Assembly (NCBI GenBank): GCA_025642065.1
Contig: JAODUP010000021.1
Location: 420,501-484,500, forward strand
DNA length: 64,000 nucleotides
Reading direction: 5' to 3'
From: Paralvinella palmiformis
Taxonomy: Eukaryota > Annelida > Polychaeta > Terebellida > Alvinellidae
Within the stretch, counting starts at the first letter, position 1. Every line of letters starts with the position of its first letter. Shown here piece by piece: positions 43,901-58,800 of the stretch. Under the pieces are notes generated by a model that was given only the letters and a program-made list of their open reading frames with translations, ran no database searches and was not told the origin of the DNA. The translations under genes and the position numbers were made by a program.

Positions 43901-45072
43901 GGTTATAAGAATGAATGAATAATTGAATGGTTTAGCCTTGACATTGGTTACACCTGGCATATGTGTCCCAGAGGATAATTCCTATGGAAATTAGATGATG
44001 AGACCGAGGCTTTTTCGTTAGGGTATGAAACATCCTTCATACATAGAAAACGAATGATAGTTTATTATGGCCTAACATTTAAATATTCCCGTTTATGGCC
44101 ACTTTTATGCATGTCGTAGGTCAAATGGATAGAGCGATCTCAGAATGTAATGAGGCGACGTGAAAGATGAAACACCCTTCAGCCACAGCCTGGCCGGGGT
44201 TTGAAACCAGGGGCTTAGAGGTCGATGTGCTAGTACCCGCCCAGAATCTAATATCCTGTTCCAGTGAGAATTCAATGGCTGCAAGTGAGCGCCGTTGCTC
44301 TTTAGTTTTTCGAACGCGTTGCATGCTATAAAAAGCCGGTTTAGTTTATTATTCTACACATTACCGGGATAGTGTTTAGAAAATCAACTGCAACAAGTTG
44401 ATGACTAAATCAATGTACATATAGGATCATCTGACCAAAATGTCCCGAAAGAGGATCAACACAACTAAATTGTTCCTATTCGTGGAACTGATGCCAACTT
44501 AGTCGGGGACGTCCCTAGGTCCGATAGTGGACGCGGTAAACTTAGTTAAATTAAAACCTTATATTATATGTACACAGTGTATATATACATATATGCGCAC
44601 GTAATGCCTATATGCACATTTAGGGCTCCAATATATATCAATTGTCCTGATCTCGGTCTTCATCATAGTACTGCGTTACTATCAGACACGTTATGCGACA
44701 TATTTTGAAGAATGTCACGAGTCACTGATGTCACAGACGCGGTATCATAGTCGATTGCTATGGCTTATTAAAGATGTTCGCCTTTCACCTCTTGCCGGTG
44801 GAACGCTTATTCCGGCAACATCCTACAATTTAGAGGATGAAACTTCAATAACAGCTCTTCCTTATCTGATGTACCTTAAACTCTATAGTATAGAGTCATC
44901 ACACGTACAACGCCCTTCACTGGAACACTTTATTTACAATTTCGCTCTTTGCGCAAAACATGCTAAAGGTGAAGATGGATGCTTCTAAACTCAGGAAGTC
45001 ACGTGGATTAATATTTGCACCAATTTCTTTCCAGGGATTAGTCTGAAACTTTTATTATAGTGCAAACAGTGA

Positions 45073-45117
<45 letters not shown>

Positions 45118-46487
45118 AACACAAAACCAACAATACAAAAACTACTACATGTGCTATAGAGTGAAGTACATGCCATACCATTTGCCACGAGCAGGGGGGG
45201 GGGGGGCGATGACCTGTCACTAGGCAAGGCCCGATTCAGTCGTCTCTAACCAATATCCGGATGTTTATGTCAGGTTAAGCGGGTTAAAGGTTAAAGAATT
45301 GGCCTACTCTACTCTCGTACTTGTCAAGAGTCGACTAAAGGAGGTAATACCATTCAATCGTTGACCCTACTTCTTCGTTCACTTTACATCATTGATATCG
45401 GCCACCAGGTTTTCTATGTTACTGTCTACCATCTGACACCGAAGAGGATGGAACACTAGCTTATCGGATACCATCTGGCACCGACTCGGCGATAATACCA
45501 TAAGCAAACCTCGCTCGATGGTTCTCGACGTGCATCGAACTATGGCCCAGAATAAAATTAGGTGCGGGCTAAAGTTTAGTGAAAATATTTTCCACTTCCG
45601 CCGCATCCTACGCGCCTCCCATCCCCCCTCCTCCGTTCTCTCCAAGATACACTCTACACCAGGACCAGGGGGCGCCTCCGTGGTCTAGCGGTAGCGTGTT
45701 GGACCACAGATCACTACCACCCGTGTTCGAATTCTGGGCGCGGGCATGTCTGAAGGTTGTTTCGTCTTTGACTTCGCCTCATTACCTTTGGAGGTCGCTC
45801 AGCCCATTTAGCCTACACAAAAGTGGCCGTAACACATCAATCATCATCAACACTAGGGCTAGGAATAGCCGTGCATTTCTAACTTAGTTCAACGTCGTAA
45901 TACTAAAAAGTCTGATGGGTCAGGTCATATTGACGACCTGTGTTACAAAGTAATACGCCGTTTGACCAGGAAGGGGGAGGTTTTCAGCAATAAAATAGCT
46001 AGCAATCAAATGACACAAACCGTTAGCCATCTCTTGAGTCTATTCTCCACTACAGTGACACAGCTTATAGTGAAAACCAACTAACTAATTGGCCACAATG
46101 ATGTTGACACCGTCTTGTGTATTGTAGGCGCGCAATGACGTAGGGCCGGGAGCCGATTATTTTCCATTCTCTTTGAATCGTGTAACTTATTGTATAATCC
46201 AGATTCCTTATAAAAGTTACATCCTTCTGGATCACACCAGCCCCAGAAGGATGACTGGTTTAAGACTAATAATTATCTGACTTCTAGAATGTTTTGTTTT
46301 GTTTTGTAGAGTTGATGCATTTCAAGGGTCCATCAATTGATGTTAATCGTAGTGGAGAATATGATATGAAGATTGTAAACTGTAAATGTACGAATCATTC
46401 AGTTCTATTGCATTATATTTGGGACGTTGATAGAGTCGTCATTATCAAGATGATAGGTTGAACCCATGGAAAGTCAAACTCAGCAGA

Positions 46488-46526
<39 letters not shown>

Positions 46527-46747
46527 TAGTGGTTTGTTAAAATAATAAAGTATGGAGCACCAGCGAAAAATACATGGGCCAGATATTGGTAGACCTCAAG
46601 GGTATATAATGGCAAAAGGTGGCGTCTCAAGTATTTAAACGGATTTGTCATTGACATTGGAAACGAAAGTAGCTACTCTAAGTAGATAATATTGAAAAAT
46701 GGGGAGGGGGGGCAATTTACCCCGGTCCCGGTTTCTAACAAAACTAC

Positions 46748-46786
<39 letters not shown>

Positions 46787-46944
46787 TAAATAAACACGTA
46801 GCTATATTTTGGGTTGTGTCCCTCGAGTCTGAACTAGTTTAGTGGCTGTCGTTTTACACGGATAACATCAAATTATATCGGGGAATCATTTTCGTAATAT
46901 GGGTGCAGTGTCCTAGGCTATGGAAAATATCCCCCCCCCCCCAT

Positions 46945-47033
<89 letters not shown>

Positions 47034-48277
47034 TCGTCCATAATTTGGCAGCAGCCCAAGCTATTTCAGTACTTAATCTTACCCTATCCCTAAGCATAAA
47101 AGTTTACAATAAACACTATGATTACCCAATCAGAGAGCAGATGTACACATTGGTGGCAAAACATAGCCAATCAGAGAATATCAGACGATTATAAATAGTT
47201 TGTTATTTATTTCGGTGTCCCTTTACCAGACCACGTGCAGTTATCTGTTATCAGTTTGTCAGAAAAACAAATATCAGTTCAAAGATGAAAACAAAAATCA
47301 GTAACTCAAACGATGCTGAGAATCTCGGGAAGGAAGAATGCGATATAAAATACAAGAAATATGGGAAACGAGAGATTCTCCCTGCCACTGGAGGGAGAAT
47401 CTCTTTTCCGAGTTTCCTGTTTATTCATTCAATCTCCTTGTTATGTATTTGTTCCGAATGACGCTAGGATATTTTTTCCGAGCTGATATTTCAATTCTTT
47501 TGGGAAAATTCGGCAACACTCTGGTCAGTCTGGTATTTATTTGTATTTATATCTGGATCAAAGAATGACGGATAACGGTGAGGAAAGTGATCCGGGCAGA
47601 TAATATTCAGGATAGTGGAAATAAGAAATAAAGGTCATCGGTGAAGGATGAGAGGGGAATCCCATACAAACCGACATTGCCCTAGAACCGTCTGACCATA
47701 GCCTATGACCTTTAATGACCTTGTCTTGTAGCGTTTTATGCGTTGGTGGTGCGGAATGGTGAAGTGTGAATTAACGCTGATTATTGGATGAATGTTTCTC
47801 CGGTGGGCAGTCGGGATCGTTTTGGGTCAGTAATAATTAGGTCAGGTCTGGATACCGTCATCGATCAGGTAAATCATGACGTGGAAGTTTTCTCTGAATG
47901 ATTGAGTTGTTGAATAGTAAATGAATGGCCCTGTAGATGACTGGCATCACTGGTCAGGTAGATGTTATTTATCATCTTCATACAGAATTATGAAATTGGT
48001 ATTAACCTTGAAGTTTATCAGTTTTTGTTTTGTTTTTATACCAATATATCAATCAAACTCACTCACTCAGTTACGCCATTATTTATCTAAATGCAACTAC
48101 CTCCTTTGACTTTTATATCGATATATTAATAAAACTCACTCGATTATTTATCAAAATATAACCGCCTCTTATGTACGCGTGCTTGCGTGCATGGGATCGC
48201 ATGTGTATTCAGTTAGTTATCGATACGTTACCGCCTCTTGTGCTTGTGCGTGTATATAGGGGGGTGGGGTGTGTTAC

Positions 48278-48312
<35 letters not shown>

Positions 48313-48746
48313 CGCGCATGCCTTGAGATGAAGGGAATCCGAGTCACGTATTACGTCTCACCTAGCGACCGGATCATGTTGTTAAGAGGTTTGGCTGACC
48401 AACGAAAAGAACGCCCATATAACACCAAGCTCTCACAGTGTGCTCCAAAATACCACAACTTAATCTACGCCATTCCGTTTTGACGGCTTCGTTCACCCCC
48501 CTCTTGAACAACACACAAACCAATAATTTTCTATTCGCTGCTAGCCCAATATTTATCACCTATTCCGTGACCATTACGAACCCTTCTCTGAAATCATGTC
48601 ATCGGTTTTGGAGTACGGTTCTCCCCCCTTAAGTGGCGGTGTGTTATGGGCCGAGAGAACCGATCGAGACCCGTGTTGCGATAACGAGAAGTGTTTTCGT
48701 CCATAAACACTTCGACACCGATCAACTCGACCCATATATAACTGGT

Positions 48747-48777
<31 letters not shown>

Positions 48778-51237
48778 TCCGGCTTAATCTGGAACGTATT
48801 TGTCAGTTGACGTCGTAAATTTGTCGAGCGAAGAAAGGCGGACGAAATGCCGCTTCCGTTTGTGGGGGCATGGTTTCTGGTGATCCAGGACGTTTAGACG
48901 GAAAAACAGCTGTTCTGTTGTGTTTCACAAAAGTGACAATTAGACATTTATCCCACTCGTATATCGACGTGATTGATGATTACTGATCGTTTACGTTCAG
49001 AATACTTATCTGGTTTGAAAAAAAATATATAATGCTTATCTTCATCTAAAGAGGTGTGTGTGTGTGTGTGTGTGTGTGTGGAAAAACAGATGGTACAAAC
49101 ATGATTATGAGTGAGAGCTCTGCGTATTCGTACAGTTATTCGTATTCGCCATTCACCGTAAGAGTTACTGTATACAAATATGAGACAGTTGAAACTGAAT
49201 TCGTGTCGTACATTGATATAAAGTTATTTGTATCTATAATATAAATACCGGGAAAGCATTTTTTTTGGTGAACAGTATCTAACATTTAGTATATAACATG
49301 TATTAACTTTCCATTATGTTCTTCCTAAGGAATAAGCGTCAGCAATTATGCGGGAACCTACAGCTAAACACAGCTAAACACAACAACGGACTATTGTTAA
49401 AAGAAAAGACAAAAACACTCTGGAAATATTGTTTTAACGATTATTTCAAAAGCTACGCCACATAAAATGCAGGAAGTGAAATATTTAACTACCTTCAAAT
49501 AACCGAGAAAACAAGGAAGACACTTATGGTATCTCACCAATTACTGAAATACATCGCATTTTATTGATACACCGACAAACTTTTCAATCGAGAGGAATGC
49601 TCAAGTGTTGAACGGAAAGAAGTTCCAAAGAAGGTTCATAGATAAAATACTGAAATAAAAAGTGAATGATATTTCCTGTACGAAAAGTATGTCTTTTCGG
49701 GGTACGCTGATCTTGTAAACATTCTAACAACACTTTTAGTATTTACATTTTACAGATTGTAAATTTCAGGAATGCCGTCTAGCGCCTGTTCACGGTTATT
49801 GAGAGAAACGTCACAGCTCGTAGATCGCTCGAGCATAAACAATGGAAGTATAGCGGGATAAACACGAAGAGTGGGCTCCCTTTGTTTGTCCAAATTAAAT
49901 CTAAACAAAATGATTGGCGGCAAATAAGAGACTAGCCACGTGGACGGAAATAAACCAATTCGACCTCTATAGACAGATATATACCAACACGAATGAAGGA
50001 TACCTGGACTTGAAACTGGGACATACAAAATAAACACGCGAGAATCTGGACACGTAGTGAGCTCCGGTGGCCTAGAGGTTAAGCAGTCGGCACTTGGTGC
50101 CAAGGGTCGCACGTTCGAACCCCGTAAGAGGTCGAAACTTTTCCAGGGATTAATTTCTCGGCTCACTACATCGTGGGTGGCTGACCACGTTAAATGGCGC
50201 TGCCGTCTCCACTGAATTATTTAAAATAAAGGGGGACGTTAAAAACCCCATGAGGACGTAAAACACTCTGGCAGTGACCATCCTCATGGCATTTCGGCTC
50301 CATCTTTCCGTACTGCTCCCCTGTGAGTGGTGGGGGAGGAGATTTCTCAACCACTCCAACATAGAGGCTGTGCTGATTAAGCGACAGCCTGGGGATTCTC
50401 CCCGAACAACAAAACCTCTAAACCTGGACACGTAAATATAAACTGGTAGACCGAATGTTGTGTTTACAAACGACTAGTATATTAGTAATATGATACAAAT
50501 GCTAGACAGACTGACATATTTACTGAACAATGAACAATAAACAATTATAGCACATTCCGAAGAAGGTCATCCGTTCTGCTTGTTTTCATTAATTCATATA
50601 TAGATCTTTTATGTCTATTTGACAAGGGCGCCTCCGTGGTCTAACTGGTAGCGTGTTGGACCACAGATCACTACCACCCGAGTTCCATCTCGGGGTGGGC
50701 ATACATGAAGGGTGTTTCATCTTTGACTTCGCTTCATTACCTTTGGAGGTCGCTCAGTCCCAGCATCATCGTCAGGATCAACTTCTCAACGGTCTCAAGC
50801 CGATTATTTTTCATTGTCTTTGAATGATATAAATTATTGTATAACCCAGATTCCTTATGATATTATAATTCTGGATCATACCAGCTCCAGATGGATGACT
50901 GGTTTAAGGTTAAGAATCATATCCCTCCTGAAATGTGGCTGTAAAACATCAATCGTCATCATCATGGCGATTTGACATCGATTTTTTAATTATGCCGACT
51001 TATGTTCATTGTCGATTTGTCAGTGTATTGAGTGTATTTGGCCGATCCGTGTATAAATGAACTTCCTCGAGATGTTTGGGAGATAAAGTACGTAGCTCTG
51101 TCAGCATCCGTGTTTTTTTTTGTATAAACACATTACAGTACAGATCAGCGAGACTCTTATCAGGTGTAGCTGATCTCTAGTCGAGTGAAAAGCCCTAAGC
51201 GCTCAGATATAATTTGTGTACATAAAATTGTTGTTGT

Positions 51238-51279
<42 letters not shown>

Positions 51280-54200
51280 ACAAGTACACAACCAACAACG
51301 ACAAACTAATGAAATTGGTTGAGAACAGACATGGGAAGGCTGAAATTTGTCTTCGATGTCGGTTTACTAACACAGCCATTGTGTTGAGGGGATTGATTAT
51401 TATTGACTGGGTGCGGGGGGGGGGGTATGTGGTGGTCAACGGCACGCTAGCCTTTCATCACCCATTTATCACAACGAAGTAATTTTTGTCCAGAGTTTAT
51501 AACGTTTTATAAAATAAAATCACTCATGCGTCGATCTATAAACTTTCAGATCCATACTGAACCTGGTTCAAGAAAAACAGGAGGCGCTTGAAGAGGATCT
51601 CTCCTTCCTGAAGGATGAGATCTCGACGCTACGCCGTCTCCAGAGTAAAGATCACGACACGATAATGGCACTAAAGGACCTCGTTGCCGACAATACGTGG
51701 GGCGTCACCAGCCTGGTGTCGTCACAGGAACAGCTGAAGAAAGACGTCAGCACGCTGAAACAGGAACACGAGACGCACAACGCCACCGTGTGGCAGCTAG
51801 AGGAGGTGGTATTGGCCGGCGTTAGGCGCGACGAGAACTTCGAGGAGAGCATCCAGCTGCTGGGCAAAGAGATCCGCCAGATAAAGGACTGGCGAGATAT
51901 GGACCACCGGAGTGTCAAACAGCTGAAGCAGCTGGTCGCCGAACACGTGCCGCCGCCAGCGGCGGCCAATAGGCGGCGCCACCGTCAGGAGCAGTCCAAC
52001 CATATCGACCAAACGTCGGCGTCCGAGATCGACATTGACGTCGACTTGGACAGGTTAAGCGGAATGGCCAGCGCTCTGGAGCAGAAGCACGGCCTCGTCG
52101 AGCACAGTATCCAGGAACTGTCACGTAAAGAGGCCAAGCTCAAACAGGACATGCAGCAATTCTCGCAGAAGTTCAGCGTTTACGATACGGAGTTGTCCCG
52201 TGTCTACACCATGTTCTATAACCTCAGCTTCCAGGTAAGATCCGTGGCTCTTATTGTTTTATTGTTAACAGCAGCGCATTGGTGTTTAGAGCTCCGCACT
52301 GCAAATCTCCAAGTCTGGGTTCCAATCCGAAATAAAGGTGTCTTTATAGAACATTTCCTCATTGAGTCGTCCCGTTACCATATATTCAAGATGTGACCAT
52401 TATCGAGACTCGCTCACTTACTTTAAACAAAGATGTCAGTATGTAGTAATCGGCGAAATGCGCAGTGGAAATCTCGCTAGGAAAATGGGATCATTTTAGA
52501 CTGGGATCCTAACCCCGACCTGGACATATGTAGTGCAGTGTACTAGTATCTGTATTTAGAGGATCCTTATTTATAATGGAAATAATATCGGTCATAGAAT
52601 CACACGTCACGGCAGGAATTCTGCTTATTCTTAATGAAGGTTCGCTTGCTAATTTGTTGCATTTTGAAAATGAGAAATTCATTAATATCCAATGCCGATG
52701 TTTGCCACCAGATGTCCTCGCTGGAGAACAAGATGCTGCAGCAGCAGCAGGGACGATACGAGGCGAACCTGGCCGAGCTTCAGCAGTCGCTGGTCAACTT
52801 CACCCATCACATATACAACCTGGAGCAGCAGACCCGCTCCACGGCGCCAGGCTATCCGAACTCGACGGGCATACGTAACCAGTACGACATCGAGATGGCC
52901 AACACGCTGATAGAAAGCCACCAGCGTCGAATAGAGCTACTGGAAAAGATCATACACGAACATAAACACGAACAGAGTCAACTGCACGACCTGAACAAGA
53001 TGAAGCTGAGCCGGATGAACAACAGCATATCGAGGTTCTACAAGTCATTCCAGGATCATCATATGGAGGCCACCGATGTATTTGATTTCATCGACGAGAA
53101 ATTTGAAGAGTTCAACCAGCGTATTGACGCCAATGACAACCGGCTGCTCCGCGTCGAGGTGAGGGTGCTGAATGCATCGCTGAACCAGTGCGAAAAGACG
53201 AACATGGACTCGAATCAGGAAAAGGAGATTGCTAATCTGAGGGGCGTCGCGGCTGGGCTCTCGAAAAAGATTGACGACCACAGCAACCTAATAGACAGGT
53301 AGGTAATTTTACTGGATGGTTGATATGGGTGTAGCCACGTTCAGGTGTAAGATTCGGCAACATCCTATTGCGTATAAGAAAACCAAACCCGAAAACATCC
53401 ACAGAACAATATTACAGACAATAAAACGAACCCAGTATGGCATGCAAAATAATTTTTTCTTCGTTTAAAGACAGCTACGCCGTTTTTCTTCTGCCCGACA
53501 TAATACTGTTAATTTTAATTCCGGCCCAGACTTGATCATGGCATGAGACGCGTGTTTGAGGACTTCGGGAAGCACAAAGAGAGAGTTGAGGCCATTGCTG
53601 CCGATGTGAAGGATGCCACTGATATCATTCCCCAGATGTCGTCGCTGACACAGGAGTTTGGGAAATTTCTCAAACATTTACCCCAAGGTAGGTGATGTTC
53701 CCTTGACTTACTCAAATATGAAATAAAGGCAATCACGTGATTAAACATAATGATGCTGACATCATTTCCTGCTTTCGTAGACTGCAGTGAGGTTTCACTG
53801 AAGCAGTCGAAACCGAAATCTGGCGTGTACCTCATCAATGTAAAAGACGTTTCCTCATCCACTGAAGTATTGTGCGAATTTCACGAAGACACGGCGTGGA
53901 CGGTAATCCAGCGGCGCCAAGATGGCAGCACGTCGTTCGCGCTCGACTGGGAGGCGTACAAGGATGGCTTCGGCTCGGTGCGAGGCGAGTTTTGGTTGGG
54001 CAACGAAAATCTGCACCACCTGACGTCGCAACGGGATTATCTGCTCCGCATCGAGATGACCGATCTCCAGGACCAGCTGTGGTGGGCCGAATACGACGTG
54101 TTCGGGATCGGCGGCGAAGATACGAACTACAAGTTACACCTCGGAGGTTACCACGGTAACGCCACCGACGCGCTGAAATACTCGTCCGATATGCCGTTCA

Positions 54201-55023
54201 GCACCGTGGATCGAGACAACGACTACAGCAGCACGCACTGCGCTCGTTTCTACACCGCCGGCTGGTGGTACAAACACTGTCACTATGGCAATCTGAACGG
54301 CCGCTATACGGTCGGCGTCGTTTGGTTTAATCACGACCTGGACGAATGGATCCAGCTGAAGAGGACGGTGATGAAGATGAAGCGCGTCGAACAGCGGCAG
54401 CCATTGGCCACCGGGCCGAAGCCGAAAACCGATCAAAACAGCACCAAAGAAGACCAACCCGACTCAACGTAAACACCGAAACCTCAGCCTAAACGGGATT
54501 CAAATCAGCGAATACGAACTGAAACTTTAACCGTAAGTGATACAGGAGGTCATTGGTGAGACTTACAAAACTGCGAATTATCGCTTTGGAAATGTGTGAC
54601 CATTCGGGATAATCAGCACGGAAGAGCAACGATAACGGCTGGTCAGATTTAGACGATTTTATGTACCTGGAAATGAACACTATCCCATATACGTCCTAAT
54701 GGGTCCCATGTCCAGCGACCTAGTCCATACCCAATAAGTTGGGTATCCTTAAATTAACCGATTTCAGTCAGAATTCGACATTGGCGTTCAGGGCTTTCCT
54801 GATAAACTATTTAGATTTTACGACCTGCATTTTTTTTTTAAACTATTTTAGACCGTGACCGTTTTTTGGGTGAACGGGCATTTATTTGTCATGGTAACGA
54901 GTAATGGTTTGTTTTTTGACGAATACCAGTCCACCTCGATTAAATATACCATCTTCACCGATGAAGAGCATAACTGCATATCTCAGGGATTCATAAAGGT
55001 GGAGTTAATTGTATTGTATTGTG

Positions 55024-55054
<31 letters not shown>

Positions 55055-55536
55055 TGATCTTGTTCGTTTTAATGCTGTAGGGCATTTTACATATTAGTAT
55101 CTCTGTACGTTTATATGTAATTAATTAAACATACAATTCAATATAAATAAACATTCTGGTTACGGTTCACACTTATCTAAACTAATGTATCTAATAAGTA
55201 ATTAACAGACCACGTGTTTCCTATTAGAATGGCGTTTATTAGAAAAACCACGAACAATGAACATTGTTCAAAATTACCGATGTCCGTAATATCATCTGTT
55301 TTGATGAAGTGTTTAGCCTTTTCGAAGCTGGCGCAGTTTTGTGTTTTAGGCTTAGAATGTTCTACCAACACGGACTGGCATCATGTCGAAACACACGATA
55401 CACATACAGGTGAATACAGTTTAAAAACTTTAGTGCGTGTTCAAAATAAATCCTTCCTGATTCATGAACGTACATACATGAACTTACCTTCAACATATTG
55501 AATACTTATTTAAGTGTTTATGTAAGTATATGTTTA

Positions 55537-55582
<46 letters not shown>

Positions 55583-55777
55583 TGCATTAGGCATACTACA
55601 ACCATGTGTACCAAGTGTTCATTCACATTTAGGCGTCCATTATTTCAGTGTTTTCAACTTTTAGCTGATAGATTTACAATCGACAGTCATAATGTTATAT
55701 GAACCGATGTGCTTAATAACTTACATTAACTATTAGCTAAGTTATATAATAACTTTAAAAACTTTAAGCCTTTGTTT

Positions 55778-55814
<37 letters not shown>

Positions 55815-58800
55815 TGTGTGTGTGTGTGTGTGTTAAAGGTGAAAAATCTTAGGTAGTTGTTTTTATGATGGTAACTTGGGTGAACCGATCTTCTGATTAT
55901 ATCGTGTAACTCACAACATAATTAGCTGTTTGAAGTGACACGAGCACACGCACACACACACACACTATATATATATATCTTTTATGAAATGATACACACA
56001 CACTATATATTTCTCTGTGTCATTCACTGTTCGACATATCATAATAATCAATTCTTCACAAAACATATGCAGGTAAACGACGAAATGTTATAAGCCACAA
56101 CCAATTTCCGACTGGAAATATTGAACGAATCAAACGGAACTGACTTACCTGGAATGGCACGGCTTCAAAGAAGATGGCAAGAAACCAGTTGAATGTGACC
56201 GTGGAGAGCTCTATGTCAATATAATCCAGATGGTCAGCAACTGCGGGTAGTTTCTCCTTCAAAATATCCTTCAGAACTTCTTGGTCAGCCTGCGCTCCGG
56301 TCAGAGTCTTGTCGAAATAGTTCGAAGAGAAATATTTCTCCGTGATGGCCACCAAAGTCCTTAATAAAGATATTACAGCTTAAACATGGGCAAGTCTAAT
56401 GCTATGTTTTGAAAGAAAACAAAATTCCAGAACATTACCCAAAAAGGGAATTTAGTGAGTATCTTTTTCTGTTGCATTTCTAATTTTAATATTTTCTAGA
56501 AAAAACAGTTTTCCCTCACAATCTCAGAAGATTAATATTGTGGGTTATTTTTGAAGTTAAAATTCTGTTCTAGGAAGAAAAATCCAGTTCTGAACAATCG
56601 GCGAAAATAAATATTTAGTTTTTATACGATATACAGCCATGCCTGGTTAATCAAGACACGTAGGCCACGTAACGATATGTCGGATTTCAAAGGATATCGG
56701 TATATCGAAACGACAAGGATCTGGCTCTGTATATACTTATATCAGCTATACTTACATAGTATATCAATGTCAGTCAAATGTAATTGATAATGTATTCAAA
56801 CCAGCCTTCATTCCAGTAAAGAGCCAATTCTCTAATCATCCGTAACTATAACAGTTACGGTTTAATATCAGAAAAGAAATGTAAACATGGCTGTTTTATG
56901 TCCACTTTGTGCACTTAATGGGTCGAACGACCAGTGAATTATGATATATCCTTCAGTCATAGCCATGCCGCGATTTGAACTCAACTGCTAGATATCTGTC
57001 GGCTAAAGACTAAATAGCCTTAATATTTCAATAACGTAAAAGTGTTTTAGTTGTTCATTGTTATTTTGTAAGATGTACTGACACACAGTTGATTCGTCAG
57101 TAGAATAACCGTAAACAAATATGGAAATAAAGAAACATCCCACAGACATAAGACCAATATAAAAAGAACAATCTAATAAATCTAAATACATATTTTTGTA
57201 CCTAAATTTGTATGTATTTAATCATATATAATGTTATATATGTGTGTGTGTGTGATTCTGTTGTATGTATGTTTATATCTTAGTAAATATATACACACAA
57301 AGTTTGTATACATGCACCTGTTTGTATTTATGTATGCATATAAGTATTTAGGTATAATTATATATATATATATTATGTGTGTGTGTGTGTGTGTGTTACT
57401 GACCAGAAGGCATCTTCCGTATCCAGGAAGAGCAGACACATGCCAACTATGAAGTTCAGTCCTTGACAATAACCGATGTCTGGATTATGCATACAGAAGG
57501 CTTGCAGAACTTCTGCCATTCGCATAATCTGAAAGGACAACAAATGTACATAACCATAAATATAAATCTGCCATTGTTCTCATTCGAAGCAGAGATAACA
57601 TACGAAACAACTTATTTACAGTTTGCTACTCTTATAACATGTGGCCAAAACTGCCCGATGTCTCCTAACTCCTCAACAGAGGAGTACTGCGGAACGATAG
57701 AGCAGAAACATTCTGAAAGGAGAGACCCCCGGCTAGTGTTTTATACAACTTCTAAAGGTCTATAGCAGCCTACGTCGTCCTGTTTCGGCTAAACGTCAGT
57801 GCCTTTTAACACAGCAGTCCACCCTTAATGGTGTAAGCCGTGGGGTTAATTTCAGAATTGATCTGAAACATTGTGAATCTCGAAAGGGAAACGAACTCGT
57901 AACCCTCAACCTGTGTGTCAACGCTTAATTACCATTACTTGGAAAGTAGAAATGTTATACGGGAAATGAGAAAATTTCATTAAATTATGAATGTAATTAT
58001 GAATTAAACACATACACCTTCTGACTCCTTTGAATTAAAGTTGACGTTTGAAGGCATCGTCCTCAGTAAGTCTAACATGATCTGCTTCCTGTATCTGCCA
58101 GCATACTGGAAGGATATAGGGCATGGTAGAAAATATAGAACGTATGAACGTGATAGACAGGAAGCTGGTAGTTGGGTAGAGATATAGGGGACTAATAGAC
58201 AGGTAGGTAGACTAACATGGAGCTGGTATATAGGTAAACAGACGGGAAGCCGATATTTGGGTAGACAAACATTGAACGGGTAAGTAGATAGATAGATAGG
58301 GAGCTGGTAGATAGGTAGACAGATAGCGAGATGGTAGACAAATTGACAGACAATGAGATGGTAGATGGGTAGACAGACAGTGTGGTGAAAGATAGGTACA
58401 CAGATGGCGAGATGGTAGACAGACAGATACACAGACAACGCGACGGTAGATGTGTAGATGGACACAGTGTGGTGAAAGATAGGTAGACAGATGGCGAGAT
58501 GGTTGACAGACAGATAGACAGACAACGCGATGGTAGATGGGTAGACGGAGACAATGTGGTGAAATATAGGTAGACAGATGGTGAGATGGTAGACAGATAG
58601 GCAACAGACAACGAGATGATGGATGGGTAGACAGACAGTGTGGTGAAAGATAGGTAGACAGATGGTGAGATGGTATAATGGAGTTTACTAATATATGGCT
58701 AAATGTTGACGTACGAATACATGACATTTATTATTTATGAATATATGGAAACAAAAACCACACTGACTTGACAGATGTTTATATGAATTTTTAATGTGTG

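Larger units (their letters stand above)
39376..51549. other. Intron 1 of the FReD gene (12.2 kb)
   Basis: Flanked by GTGAGT and CTTTCAG. Contains SINE copies of at least three families, many TA/CA/GT microsatellites and a duplicated 130-base element (46139, 50795). I found no convincing additional exon. Confidence 0.6.
54473..56148. other. 3' flank of the FReD gene, still inside the TBC intron
   Basis: Probable 3' UTR up to about 55170, including a (GAT)n run near 55026-55053, followed by AT-rich intron with TA, CT and GT microsatellites. The open frame at 55214-55501 has no recognisable domain and I do not call it a gene. Confidence 0.5.

Noticed and set aside
49750..50166. 138-residue minus-strand open frame
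   Set aside because: Its N-terminal part is antisense SINE-2 sequence; the remainder matches no family I know and lacks splice or start context.
51652..51969. Minus-strand serine/cysteine-rich open frame over FReD exon 2
   Set aside because: Antisense shadow of the coiled-coil coding exon.
58004..58727. Three overlapping minus-strand open frames of 139-173 residues
   Set aside because: They are products of the 87-base minisatellite, showing a 29-residue period and only Y, L, S, C, H, P and I-rich words.
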